From Rhizobacter sp. OV335 (lineage in GTDB: Bacteria > Pseudomonadota > Gammaproteobacteria > Burkholderiales > Burkholderiaceae_C): a stretch of DNA of 64,000 nucleotides. The stretch lies in contig NZ_FRCQ01000028.1 in the NCBI RefSeq assembly GCF_900142965.1, positions 40,181-104,180 on the forward strand. The letters are read 5' to 3'. Of this stretch, positions 41,569-51,500 are shown piece by piece. How positions within the stretch are numbered: position 1 is the first letter of the stretch; every line of letters starts with the position of its first letter. Under the pieces are notes generated by a model. That model was given only the letters and a program-made list of their open reading frames with translations. It had not been told where the DNA came from and searched no databases. The position numbers were made by a program, and so were the translations under genes.

Positions 41569-41644
41569 TGCACATGAATGCCTCCGTCCCGGCAGCTGCC
41601 GCTGCCCGGGTCGGAAGCCTTGTCATCAGCGCGCACCTGGAACT

Positions 41645-44515
41645 TCAGGCAACAGCCCCCGCCGTCAATCCTTCGCGGCCGTAGCCCACCGTGGCTGCCG
41701 GCGTACCGCCGGGCGTGATGGCAACCGCACAATATTTGAATTCCGGGATCTTGCCGAACGGGTCGAGCGCCGCGTTGGTCAGCAGGTTCGCGGCCGCCTC
41801 GTAGTACGCGAACGGAATGAAGATGGCGCCGCTCGGTGTGCCGTCGTCGCGCCGCACGCTCAGCGCGACCTCGCCCCGACGCGACTTCACGGTGATGACG
41901 TCGCCCGCGTTGACCTTCAGCTTGCGCAGGTCGCCGCCATTCATCGACGCGGTGGCCACCGGCTCGATGGCATCGAGCACGCTCGCGCGCCGCGTCATGC
42001 TGCCGGTGTGCCAGTGCTCCAGCTGCCGGCCGGTGATCAGCACGAACGGGTAGTCGCCGTCCGGGCGTTCGTCGGCCGGAATGATGTCCGCCGGCACCAG
42101 CTTGACCCGGCCGTCGCGGGTCGCGAACGTGTCCACGAAGACGGTCGGCTGGCCCGGATCGTCTTCGGTCAGGCACGGGTAGGTCACGCTCTGCTCGCGC
42201 TCGATGCGATCCCAGCTGATGCCGCTGATCGCGGTGTGCATGGCCTGGCGCATCTCCTCGTAGACCTCGGCGACACCGCACTCCGGCCCCTGGTAGTTCC
42301 ACGGCAGGCCCATGCGCTTCGCGATCTGCTGGATGATCCAGAGATCGGGCTTCGCATCGCCCGGCGGCGTCAGCGCGCGGCGCCCCATCTGCACCATGCG
42401 ATCGGTGTTGGTGACGGTGCCGGTCTTCTCCGGCCAGGCGCTGGCCGGCAGCACGATGTCGGCGTACCACGCCGTCTCGGTCATGAAGATGTCCTGCACC
42501 ACCAGGTGCTCGAGCGAGGTCAGCGCGTGGCGGGCATGGTTCAGGTCGGGGTCGCTCATGGCCGGGTTCTCGCCCATGATGTACATGCCGCGGATCTTGT
42601 GCGGATCCGTCTCGGGCGCGAGCGCCTTGTGCATGATCTCGACCACCGTGTAGCCGGGCTTGTTGTCGAGCGGCGTGTCCCAGAACTTCTCGAACCAGGC
42701 GTGCGCGCCCGGGTTGTCGACGCGCTGGTAGTTCGGCAGCATCATCGGGATCAGGCCCGCGTCGCTCGCGCCCTGGACGTTGTTCTGGCCGCGCAACGGG
42801 TGCAGGCCGCTGCCCGGCTTGCCGATCTGGCCGGTGACGGTCGCCAGCGCGATCAGGCAACGCGCGTTGTCGGTGCCGTGCACATGCTGGCTGATGCCCA
42901 TGCCCCACAGGATCATCGACGCCTTGCTGGTCGCGAATTCGCGCGCGACCTCGCGGATCGTCTCTGCCGGAATGCCGCAGATCGGCGCCATCGCTTCGGC
43001 GCTGTAGCCCTTCACGTTTTCCTTCAGCGCCTCGAAGTTGTTCGCGCGCCGCGCGATGAAGTCGGCATCGACGAGGCCCTCGTCGATGACCGTGTGGATC
43101 AGCGCGTTGAGCAGCGCCACGTCGGTGTCGGCGCGGAACTGCAGCGTGCGCCAGGCGTGGCGGCCGATGTCGGTGATGCGGGGATCGGCGAGGACGATCT
43201 TGGTGCCGCGCTGGGCGGCGTTCTTCATCCAGGTCGCGGCCACCGGATGGTTGGCCGTCGGGTTGGAGCCGATGACGAGGATCAGGCCCGCGTGCTCGAC
43301 ATCGTTCACCTGGTTGCTCACGGCCGCCGAGCCGACCCCCTCGAGCAGCGCCGCGACGCTGGACGCATGGCACAAGCGCGTGCAGTGGTCGACGTTGTTG
43401 CTGCCGAAGCCGGTGCGCACCAGCTTCTGGAAAAGGTAGGCCTCCTCGTTGCTGCCCTTGGCCGATCCGAAACCGGCCAGCGCCTTCAGGCCGTGCGTGT
43501 CGCGCAGCGCGGTGAGCTTGCTGGCGGCCAGGTCGAGCGCCTCGTCCCAGGTCGCTTCGCGGAACACCTCGCTCCAGTCCGCCGGGTCGCCGATGGCATC
43601 GGGATGCTTCGCCACGCCCGGCTTGCGGATCAGCGGCTTGGTCAGGCGCTGCGGATGGTGGGCGTAGTCGAACCCGAAGCGGCCCTTCACGCACAGGCGG
43701 CTGTGGTTGGCCGGGCCGTCGCGCCCGTCGACGCTGACGATCTGCTCGTCCTTCACGTTGTAGGTGAGCAGGCAACCGACGCCGCAGAACGGGCAGACGG
43801 AATCGATCTTGCGATCGACCAGCTGCGCGCCGATGTGGCTCTTGGGCATCAGCGCGCCGGTCGGGCAGGCCTGCACGCACTCGCCGCAGGCCACGCAGGT
43901 GCTGTCGCCCATGCCATCCTGCAGGTCGAAGACGATGGCGCTGTCGTCGCCACGGAACGCGAACCCGATCACGTCGTTGACCTGTTCCTCGCGGCAGGCG
44001 CGCACGCATCGGTTGCACTGGATGCACGCATCGAGGTTCACCGCCATCGCCGGATGAGACAAGTCAGGCGCCGGCTGCTGACGGGCGATCGCCGCCAGCG
44101 CCGGGCGCACGTTCACGTCCATGCGCGAGGCCCAGTCGCTGAGTTCGCCGTGCTGGCGCGTCTCGTCGTCGCCGATCCACTTGTGGCCCTTCGCCGGCAT
44201 GTCCGAGAGCAGCATCTCGAGCACCATCTTCTGGCTCTTGACGGCGCGCTCGCTGGTGGCGTGCACCTTCATGCCGGCGGTCGGCGCGCGGCAGCAACTC
44301 GGCGCGAGCGTCCGCTCGCCGTCGATCTCGACCATGCACGAGCGGCAGTTGCCGTCGGCCCGGTAGCCCGGCGTGTAGCACAGGCGCGGGATGCTCACGC
44401 CGAGGCGGTCGGCCACCTGCAGGATGGTCTCGCCGTCGAAGGCCTGCACGCTCTGCCCGTCGAGCGTGAACTCGACGCTGGTGGGGATCAACGCATTTCG
44501 TTCCGGCGCATTCAT
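41645..44515 (-). CDS. NAD-dependent formate dehydrogenase, molybdenum alpha subunit
   Basis: The 956-residue subunit oxidises formate to CO2 at a bis-MGD cofactor. Domains in order: an N-terminal 2Fe-2S ferredoxin fold (Cys46, 57, 60, 74), a NuoG-like region with two 4Fe-4S clusters (CIQCNRCVRAC and CVACGECVQACPTG), a molybdopterin Fe4S4 domain (CPFCGVGC) and the molybdopterin core. NNVDHCTRLCHASSV holds the likely Mo-binding Cys, so no selenocysteine is used. The C-terminal dinucleotide-binding domain has the stretch LITGRQLEHWHTGSMTRR. Start ATG 44515 shares a base with the beta stop (TGATG), so the genes are coupled. It resembles the Fds type. Confidence 0.95.
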   Translation of the reverse strand: MNAPERNALIPTSVEFTLDGQSVQAFDGETILQVADRLGVSIPRLCYTPGYRADGNCRSCMVEIDGERTLAPSCCRAPTAGMKVHATSERAVKSQKMVLEMLLSDMPAKGHKWIGDDETRQHGELSDWASRMDVNVRPALAAIARQQPAPDLSHPAMAVNLDACIQCNRCVRACREEQVNDVIGFAFRGDDSAIVFDLQDGMGDSTCVACGECVQACPTGALMPKSHIGAQLVDRKIDSVCPFCGVGCLLTYNVKDEQIVSVDGRDGPANHSRLCVKGRFGFDYAHHPQRLTKPLIRKPGVAKHPDAIGDPADWSEVFREATWDEALDLAASKLTALRDTHGLKALAGFGSAKGSNEEAYLFQKLVRTGFGSNNVDHCTRLCHASSVAALLEGVGSAAVSNQVNDVEHAGLILVIGSNPTANHPVAATWMKNAAQRGTKIVLADPRITDIGRHAWRTLQFRADTDVALLNALIHTVIDEGLVDADFIARRANNFEALKENVKGYSAEAMAPICGIPAETIREVAREFATSKASMILWGMGISQHVHGTDNARCLIALATVTGQIGKPGSGLHPLRGQNNVQGASDAGLIPMMLPNYQRVDNPGAHAWFEKFWDTPLDNKPGYTVVEIMHKALAPETDPHKIRGMYIMGENPAMSDPDLNHARHALTSLEHLVVQDIFMTETAWYADIVLPASAWPEKTGTVTNTDRMVQMGRRALTPPGDAKPDLWIIQQIAKRMGLPWNYQGPECGVAEVYEEMRQAMHTAISGISWDRIEREQSVTYPCLTEDDPGQPTVFVDTFATRDGRVKLVPADIIPADERPDGDYPFVLITGRQLEHWHTGSMTRRASVLDAIEPVATASMNGGDLRKLKVNAGDVITVKSRRGEVALSVRRDDGTPSGAIFIPFAYYEAAANLLTNAALDPFGKIPEFKYCAVAITPGGTPAATVGYGREGLTAGAVA

Positions 44516-46311
44516 CACGACACCTCGTGGGGAAAGTATTTCTGGATGCAGCGCACCGGGTTCGGGGCCGCCTGGCCCAGGCCGCAGATCGACGCGTCGA
44601 TCATCACCTGGCTCAGGTCTTCCAGCGTGGCGTGGTCCCAGAGCGGCTCCGCCATCAACGCGGCCGCCTTGCCGGTGCCGACGCGGCACGGCGTGCACTG
44701 GCCGCAGCTCTCGTGCTCGAAGAACTTCATCATGTTCATCGCGGCGTCGCGCGCCTTGTCCTGCTGGCTGAGGACGATGACGGCGGCGGAGCCGATGAAG
44801 CAGCCGTGCGGCTGCAGCGTGTCGAAGTCGAGCGGCAGGTCGGCGAGGCGGGCCGGCAGGATCCCGCCGGACGCACCCCCAGGCAGGTACGCGTAGAGCT
44901 CATGCCCCGCCGGCATGCCGCCGCAGAACTCGTCGACCAGCTCGCGCACGCTGATGCCCGCCGGTGCCAGCTTGACGCCCGGCTCGCGCACGCGGCCGCT
45001 GACGCTGAACGAGCGCAGCCCGTGGCGCCCGTTGCGGCCCTGGCCGCTGAACCAGGCCGGGCCGCGCTGGACGATGTCGCGCACCCAGTACAGCGTCTCG
45101 AAGTTGTGCTCCAGCGTGGGTCGGCCGAACAGCCCGATCTGCGCGATGTAGGGCGGTCGCATCCGCGGTTCGCCGCGCTTGCCTTCGATGCTCTCGATCA
45201 TCGCGGACTCTTCGCCGCAGATGTAGGCGCCGGCACCGCGGCGCAGCTCGATGTGCGGCAGCGGGCACGGTGGGTCGGCCTTCAAGCGTTCCAGCTCGCG
45301 CTCCAGGATCGCGCGGCAGCCGTGGTATTCGTCACGCAGGTAGAGGTAGCAGGCCTCGGTGCCCACCACCGCCGCCGCGATGAGCATGCCCTCGAGGAAG
45401 CGGTGCGGATCGCGTTCCAGGTAGGTGCGGTCCTTGAACGTGCCAGGCTCGCCTTCGTCGATGTTGACGGCCATCACGCGCGGGGCCGGCTGCTGCATCA
45501 CGATGCCCCACTTGCGCCCGGCCGGGAAGCCGGCGCCGCCCAGCCCGCGCAGGCCGGAGTCGGTCATCGCCTTCAGCACGTCGGCTGCCGGGGTCTGGCC
45601 GGCTGCAACGGCCGCCGCGAGCTGGTAGCCGCCGCCCTGTCGGTAAGCGTCGTAGCCGACGTAGGCGGGAGCCACCTCGTGCGGTGCGTTGGTGATCGGT
45701 GCGGGGCCGGCAGCGCCCGCGTCGAAGGCGCCGTCGTCGCGCGGCAGGGTGTGCCGGGCGGCACCCGCAGCGACAGCGGCCTCGACGTCCGCCGCCTTGG
45801 CGTGCACCACCGGCGCCTGCCCGACGATCGCGACCGGCGCCTGTTCGCAGCGGCCGACGCACGGCGCCGCGATGACCCGGACCTCGGTGCCCAGCAGCGC
45901 CGGCAGGCGTGCCAGCAGGTCTTGTGCGCCGGCCATCTCGCAAGAGAGGCCGTCACACACGCGCACCGTCAGCGAGGCCGGTTGCTCGTCACCGCGCAGC
46001 ACGTCGAAGTGGTGATAGAAGGTCGCGACCTCGAAGACTTCGGCCATCGACAGTTTCAGCTCGCGGGCCAGCGCCACCAGGTGCCGGTCGTGCAGGCCGT
46101 TCCACGCGTCGTTGAGCAGGTGCAGGTACTCGATCAGCAGGTCGCGCCGGTGCGGGCCCGGCCCGACCAGCGCCTGCACCTCTTCGAGGGACACGTGATC
46201 AGGCTGGCGCCCCTTCAGCTTGCCTTTGCGGCGAAGCTTGCCGCGCATCTCGTCGACGGAGGCGAGTGGCACGGTGCCGGGTTCGTTGGAACGCGTGGCA
46301 GTTGTCGTCAT
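44515..46311 (-). CDS. Formate dehydrogenase NAD/FMN subunit, NuoE-NuoF-like fusion
   Basis: The 598-residue protein joins two parts that are separate genes in many Fds operons. The first (about residues 1-175) is a NuoE-like 2Fe-2S thioredoxin fold with RVCDGLSCEMAG and CVGRCEQAP. The second (about 220-598) is NuoF-like, with the FMN/NAD site (GLRGLGGAGFPAGRKWG, DEGEPGTFKDR, CGEESAMIESIEG) and a 4Fe-4S motif CGQCTPCRVGTGK. It passes electrons from the alpha subunit to NAD. ATG 46311 is preferred; the open frame continues upstream without family similarity. It is the first gene of the operon, divergent from mobA. Confidence 0.93.
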   Translation of the reverse strand: MTTTATRSNEPGTVPLASVDEMRGKLRRKGKLKGRQPDHVSLEEVQALVGPGPHRRDLLIEYLHLLNDAWNGLHDRHLVALARELKLSMAEVFEVATFYHHFDVLRGDEQPASLTVRVCDGLSCEMAGAQDLLARLPALLGTEVRVIAAPCVGRCEQAPVAIVGQAPVVHAKAADVEAAVAAGAARHTLPRDDGAFDAGAAGPAPITNAPHEVAPAYVGYDAYRQGGGYQLAAAVAAGQTPAADVLKAMTDSGLRGLGGAGFPAGRKWGIVMQQPAPRVMAVNIDEGEPGTFKDRTYLERDPHRFLEGMLIAAAVVGTEACYLYLRDEYHGCRAILERELERLKADPPCPLPHIELRRGAGAYICGEESAMIESIEGKRGEPRMRPPYIAQIGLFGRPTLEHNFETLYWVRDIVQRGPAWFSGQGRNGRHGLRSFSVSGRVREPGVKLAPAGISVRELVDEFCGGMPAGHELYAYLPGGASGGILPARLADLPLDFDTLQPHGCFIGSAAVIVLSQQDKARDAAMNMMKFFEHESCGQCTPCRVGTGKAAALMAEPLWDHATLEDLSQVMIDASICGLGQAAPNPVRCIQKYFPHEVS

Positions 46312-46431
46312 GCGGGTCGTCGAAGCGGGGTGCGCTCCGGCCAGTGGGTCAATCCATTGGCACTTCCTGGCGACATCGATGCCGCCCGCGACGTGCCCCG
46401 TGGGCTCATCTTCGGCTTGCGGGATCCTAGT

Positions 46432-46455
46432 CGATATCGTTGACCGAGGATATCG
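46432..46455. promoter_or_regulatory. Inverted repeat in formate dehydrogenase/mobA divergent region
   Basis: CGATATC at 46432-46438 is mirrored by GATATCG at 46449-46455 across 10 bases, in the 212-base gap between the divergent formate dehydrogenase operon and mobA. It may be an operator for a shared regulator. The likeness to a molybdate-responsive (ModE-type) site is only general. Confidence 0.4.
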
Positions 46456-46523
46456 GTCGGCCAACGGCGGCAGAATGCCTGCCGGTTCCGCATCCGCCGC
46501 AAGGCGCAGCCATCGAGGGCGAC

Positions 46524-47114
46524 ATGATCCAACGTGAGCAGATCACCGGGCTGGTCCTGGCAGGCGGCCGGGGAAGCCGCATGGGCGGTGTCGACAAGGG
46601 CCTGCAGACGCTCGATGGCGAACCGCTGGTGCAGCATGCCTTGCGGCGCATCGCGCCCCAGGTCGGCTCGCTGATGATCAGCGCCAACCGGCATCCGGAG
46701 GTCTATCGCGGCTATGGTTTTCCCGTGCTGCCGGATGCCGACACGGCGTATCCCGGCCCGCTGGCAGGATTCCTCGCCGGCTTGCTGCACTGCCGCACCG
46801 AATGGATGGCGACGGTGCCGTGCGACACGCCGCGGTTTCCCGAAGATCTCGTGGCGACCCTGGCCGCAGCGGCCGGCGATGCGCGGGCGGTGGTGGCCGT
46901 CACCGAAGAGGCCGGCGAGCGGCAGCGTCAATCGGTGTTCTGCCTGCTCAGGGCGGATCTGCACGTCGACCTGGCCGCCTACCTTGGCGAAGGTGGCCGC
47001 AAGATCGAGTGGTGGCTGGAGCGCCAGGGCTGCGTCGATGTGCTGTTCGACGACGTCGGTGCGTTCTTCAATGCCAACACGCTCGACGAACTGCGCAGGC
47101 TCGGCGCCGCCTGA
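46524..47114 (+). CDS. mobA: Molybdenum cofactor guanylyltransferase
   Basis: The 196-residue enzyme attaches GMP to molybdopterin to form the MGD cofactor. The nucleotide-binding start LVLAGGRGSRMGGVDKGLQ is intact, followed by PVLPDADTAYPGPLAG and VPCDTPRFPEDL. ATG 46524 follows GAGGGCG; an upstream in-frame ATG at 46440 adds an unmatched extension that starts inside the inverted repeat. The neighbouring formate dehydrogenase needs bis-MGD, so the divergent pairing is functional. Confidence 0.93.
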   Translation: MIQREQITGLVLAGGRGSRMGGVDKGLQTLDGEPLVQHALRRIAPQVGSLMISANRHPEVYRGYGFPVLPDADTAYPGPLAGFLAGLLHCRTEWMATVPCDTPRFPEDLVATLAAAAGDARAVVAVTEEAGERQRQSVFCLLRADLHVDLAAYLGEGGRKIEWWLERQGCVDVLFDDVGAFFNANTLDELRRLGAA

Positions 47115-47220
47115 CCACAGGGCATGCAGATGCATGCCGCGCGTACCTCATCCACCTTGGGGATGAGCCAGGCATCCCCCTTGTGGTGTCATTCGCCTTC
47201 CGCGGCGCATGGGGGACACG

Positions 47221-48570
47221 ATGGCCGAGACGAACCCTGTCGGAGAAAAACCATCCCCACCCGCGGACTGGCTGGAGCAGGCCTGCAATGCGCGGCGTGT
47301 CGATGACTTCACGATCCATTGCGCGCGCCCTGAATCGGCCAACGACGGTGACGCCGCGGAGGGCGATTCGTTCACACGCTATTTCAAGCAGCGCGAAGGC
47401 CCGGCGGCGTTGGACGCGCAGGGCAAGCCGCAACGCAAGACCTCCTATGACTTCTCGATCGACGTCGGAACCACCCCGGCGCGCGTGCACGTCTGCAGTT
47501 GCAGCGAGGGGCAGGAATGGAGTGCGACCGTGCGCTGGGATACGCCCAAGGCATTGAAACGCGAGGAGCATGCGGGCCAGCTCGAGTTGGAGACGAACTG
47601 GAGGGCGCGCGCCAGCTACTCGGGAGAGAAGGTCAATGAGGAATGGGTGAAGAACGCGAATCTCTTCTCCTTCTCCGAGACGGTCGAGGTCCTGACCAGG
47701 GCGTTCGGCAAGTCGCTGAGCGGACATGCGCGAGGCTTCCTGCTCGTCACCGGGGGCACCGGCAGCGGCAAGTCGCAGATATCGCGCGGCCTCGTGCACG
47801 AGTACCTGTCGCACCTTTCGCGCAAGGGGCGGCATCCGCATGTGCTGACGCACGAGGACCCGATCGAGAAGAGGCTGTTCGAACCGCTCGCATCGCAGGC
47901 GCGGATGCCGGATGAGCGCGACATGGCCAGCAGCCGCGCGTGGATCGACTACACACCACGCCAGCTCCGCAAGGACACAGGCTCGCTCGACGAGACCCTG
48001 CAGTCCGCGCTGCGCCAGAAGCCCGCCGTGGTCTATGTCGGCGAGGTGCGCAAACCGGATGAATTGAGGCAATGCATCGAGTTCGGCGGTACCGGACACT
48101 TCATCATCGCGACGGCCCATGCCGGCAGCCTCGTCGAGTCCGTCGAGAAGGTGCTGAGTGCGTGCGAAGCGCGCGAACCGGGCACACGCGCGCTGTGGGT
48201 GCCCAAGCTGCTCGGCATCGTCCATCTGCAAAGCGTGTCGGTGCGATTGCCGGATGACAAGCGCTACGGCAGCGCAGCCGGCCACGAGCTGTCGGGCATC
48301 CTGCCGGCGCTGTACCGCAACAACTCCCAGGGACGGCAGATGCTGATCGCCGACGGCCTGGCATCGCTGCTGCCGCACGCGCCGAGGGACTGCGCAGCTG
48401 CGACGGGAACGCTGGGCCGCAAGTTCTTCGCGCGCGAGCTGTCCAACATCGCCGTGGCGAAGATCGACGGTGCGGACGATGTCCAGGCGACATGGCAAGC
48501 GATCCGCGACTACAACAAATCGCAGGGCCTGCTCCTGGCGGCGCAGAAGAGAGATCTCTATGGCGAATGA
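47221..48570 (+). CDS. PilT/GspE-like AAA+ secretion-type ATPase, unknown system
   Basis: The 449-residue ATPase has the layout of the type II/type IV pilus ATPase family. An N-terminal domain (about 15-130, with VDDFTIHC) is followed by Walker A GGTGSGKS (178-185), an Asp-box-like THEDPIE (about 210-216), a Walker-B-like VGEVRKPDEL (273-282) and a His-box-like TAHAGS (298-303). Sequence outside the motifs is unusual for PilT, and no pilin, platform or secretin gene is nearby. ATG 47221 follows GGGGGAC. The next gene begins inside its last 11 bases, so the two act together. It probably forms a hexameric motor; its job is unknown. Confidence 0.8.
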   Translation: MAETNPVGEKPSPPADWLEQACNARRVDDFTIHCARPESANDGDAAEGDSFTRYFKQREGPAALDAQGKPQRKTSYDFSIDVGTTPARVHVCSCSEGQEWSATVRWDTPKALKREEHAGQLELETNWRARASYSGEKVNEEWVKNANLFSFSETVEVLTRAFGKSLSGHARGFLLVTGGTGSGKSQISRGLVHEYLSHLSRKGRHPHVLTHEDPIEKRLFEPLASQARMPDERDMASSRAWIDYTPRQLRKDTGSLDETLQSALRQKPAVVYVGEVRKPDELRQCIEFGGTGHFIIATAHAGSLVESVEKVLSACEAREPGTRALWVPKLLGIVHLQSVSVRLPDDKRYGSAAGHELSGILPALYRNNSQGRQMLIADGLASLLPHAPRDCAAATGTLGRKFFARELSNIAVAKIDGADDVQATWQAIRDYNKSQGLLLAAQKRDLYGE

Positions 48571-51500
48571 TGTTGCCACCGACGCCGAGGGGATCGCGCC
48601 GCTGCCGTTCGGCATTCCCATGCTCGACGAGTTGTTCGGACTGAACGATGAACACGACCTGCTGTTCCCGAAGGACAGCAATGCTCAGGTCGCCAAGCCG
48701 GCCTACCTCGCGAAGCCGACATCGCTCGCGATCGTCGGCCAGGACGGGACAGGGAAATCGATCTTCGCGCTGCACCTTGCATCAACCTACATGGCGATGC
48801 ATGGACGCTGGCTTGCCGTCACGAACAAGAGGGGCGCCGTGGCACCGCCGCGCGTGTTCTACCTGTCCAGCGATCTCGGGTTCCGCGTGGCTGAACGGGC
48901 GTGGAGCGAGTTCGGGCTCGACAACCCGTGGCGCCACCATCGTCCTTTCATCCGGCACGCGGAGCGCCAGTTTCGCCGCAAGCTGACGCAGCCGGGTCGT
49001 GAGAGCGATGCCGTCAGGATCGACCTCGTCCAGACCGTCGCGACGATGGACGACCTGGAGGGCAAGGACGGACAGGTCTCGGTGACCGGCTTCATCGAGG
49101 GCGAGCCCGGCAAGCCGGCGCGGCAGGCCGTCGCCTTCCTCGATCTCTGCGAATTCACCACCGGCGACGACTGGCTGTTCGCCACCCGCCTGGTGTCCAG
49201 CATCGAGCGGCAGCCGCAGGCCGCACCGAACCTGCTGATCATCGATTCGGTGGAGGGATTCGAGACGCTGGTCGGAGAGCAGAATGCCTTCGGCGAGCGC
49301 ATGTCGCGACGGGCACGGATCGCGCAGCTGGTGCGCGCGTCGGCGGGCGGCTGGCACGTCGTCATGCTCGTCGAGGAACCCGAGAACGGCAAACGCCATC
49401 CCGAGGAGTACATCGCGGATTCGGTGCTGCACCTGCGCCGGCACAGTCGTGGCGAGATGGTGCGCCGGCTGCTCGAAATCGAGAAATGCCGCGGCCGCAG
49501 TTTCGCCAGCGGCGAGCATCCTTACGAGATCCGGTCGGGCCGAGGCACGTCGACGGGCCAATGGGAAAATCCGGACGACCCGCGCGCCAAGACGCACAGC
49601 GCGTTCGGGCTGAAGCGAGAGGCGACGCCCTATGTGCAGATCTTCGCGTCATTGAACTACCTGAGCCGCAAGTTCTCGGCCAACGTGCCGCGCCCCGAGG
49701 ACGAGAACCGTCGCCAGGCGGACAAACGCATCGAGTTCGGGATCCGGTTCCTCGATGACCTGCTCGCACCGTCGCTGCCGTCTCCCGGCGCGAAGCGCAG
49801 TGGAGGAGGTGGCATCGCGGCCGGCTCGATCGCCTCCTTGATCGGCGACGGCGGAACGCACAAGGAGGAGCTCGCAGCCTGCTACCTGCTCCATCAGTTC
49901 GCGCAGTTTTCGGGCGCGGTCGCGCAGGCGGTGCAGATCGCGACGTCCTGGACGGCGAAGCGCCGGTCGCACGCTGCCGACGCCGCAGGCTTGCGGGACC
50001 TGTCGTTCGTCCATCACGTGCGAATGCAGGGGCATCCCCGGCTCGGCGACCGATGGCTCGAGACACTGCCGCACCTGGAAGGGCTCATCGAGAACGTGAC
50101 CAAGGGCGGCTACAGGCTGAAGCGGGAAATGGGCGAAGACGTGCGTGCCGACCGCCCGACGGCGGTGTGCGAGGGCGACCTGTTGCCGTACAAGACGCGC
50201 TGGGACGAGTTCGCGTTCTACGACGAGGACGACCACGCGACGGGAATCGACGACCAGCTGGTCGCGGCCATGTCGCTGCTGCGACTGTCCGGCGCACTGC
50301 TGACGCCTGTCGTGTACGTCACCACGCGCGACGTGGACAGCAGCCAGTTCTCCTGGAGCATCGTCAAGGCCCAGGAGAAAGATCTGCGCAAGGCCCTGAC
50401 GGGATTCGAGTCGATCCCCTTCGAGGTCCTGATCTGGCAGCTGAGGCGGATCATCGAACGATTCGTGATCGTGCGCCGCATCGACAGTGTCGACCTCACG
50501 GCGCCGCAGCTGTGGCAGATCGTCGACAGCTGCGTCCAGCAGGGGCTCGATCTCGTCGGTCGCGAGGAGCCGCGGCGCGCCGAGGTCATCGGCTTCAAGG
50601 GCGCGGGCGAGGTGCGGGTGGTGATCAGCGACCTGCGCCACATCCGGGACATCCTCCCCGATGTCGCGGCGGACCCGCTGTTCCTGTCGGTGCTCGTCTT
50701 TCGGCTGCGCCGGCTCGGCGTCACGGCGCTGCTCGTCGACACGGATCACGGCCGGCCGGACATGCTCCTGCAGCCCGGCAGCCTCGCATTGCGCGCGATG
50801 GTCGACCTGCAGATCCTCACCTGGCGCGTGCCCTTCTTCGGCGAGGAACGCGTCGCGATCGCGGTGAGCCCGCGCCAGGGCGACCGCGACCACGGCGTCA
50901 TCCGCGAACTGGTCTCCCGGCGGCCCGATCCTGCGCCGCCCGACGCGACGACGATCGCCAGGGTACCGGCGCGCGGCATGCTGCCGGCCGACGTCCACGT
51001 CGACCCGCACTTCGAGCTCTACGCGGATGTCGAGCGCGGCAATCCACAGCCCGTACCGCTGCTCATCTCGCTGTGGGGCGAGACGGAGGCGTTCCGGCGC
51101 TATGCCACCCAGGAGAACGAACTGTTCCGGCGGTTGTTCACCGGCGTCGACGACCCCGCCTGCGTCGTCAAGGCCCATGACACCGCGAGCTATTCCGCCC
51201 TGCGCGATTTCGCCCACCTGATGGTGGACACCCGATTGCCGTACACCCATGTCTTCGTGGTGGACGGCTTCTGGGCGCTGAAGAAGCGGGCCTCCTTGCG
51301 CCCCCAGGCAGACTATTTGTTTGAATCGCTGGAGTCTGACGCGACCGGCGAGGCTGCCCGCGCCGCGCGCGCGAATGGCGCGGGCCACGAGCCCGATGCC
51401 GACCCGCACGCACATCGATATTCCGCCGGGTCCGACGTCTATGGCCTGTTCGCGCGCGTTCCGAAGCCGGATGGCAGCAAGCAGTCGCTGCGATCCCGGG

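Noticed and set aside
41474..44896. Plus-strand open frame of 1,140 codons opposite formate dehydrogenase
   Set aside because: It is antisense to a strongly conserved enzyme and shows no motif; long antisense frames are usual at this GC content.
47221..48570. PilT proper (type IV pilus retraction)
   Set aside because: No pilin, platform, secretin or pil regulator genes are near, and the sequence between motifs is unlike PilT.
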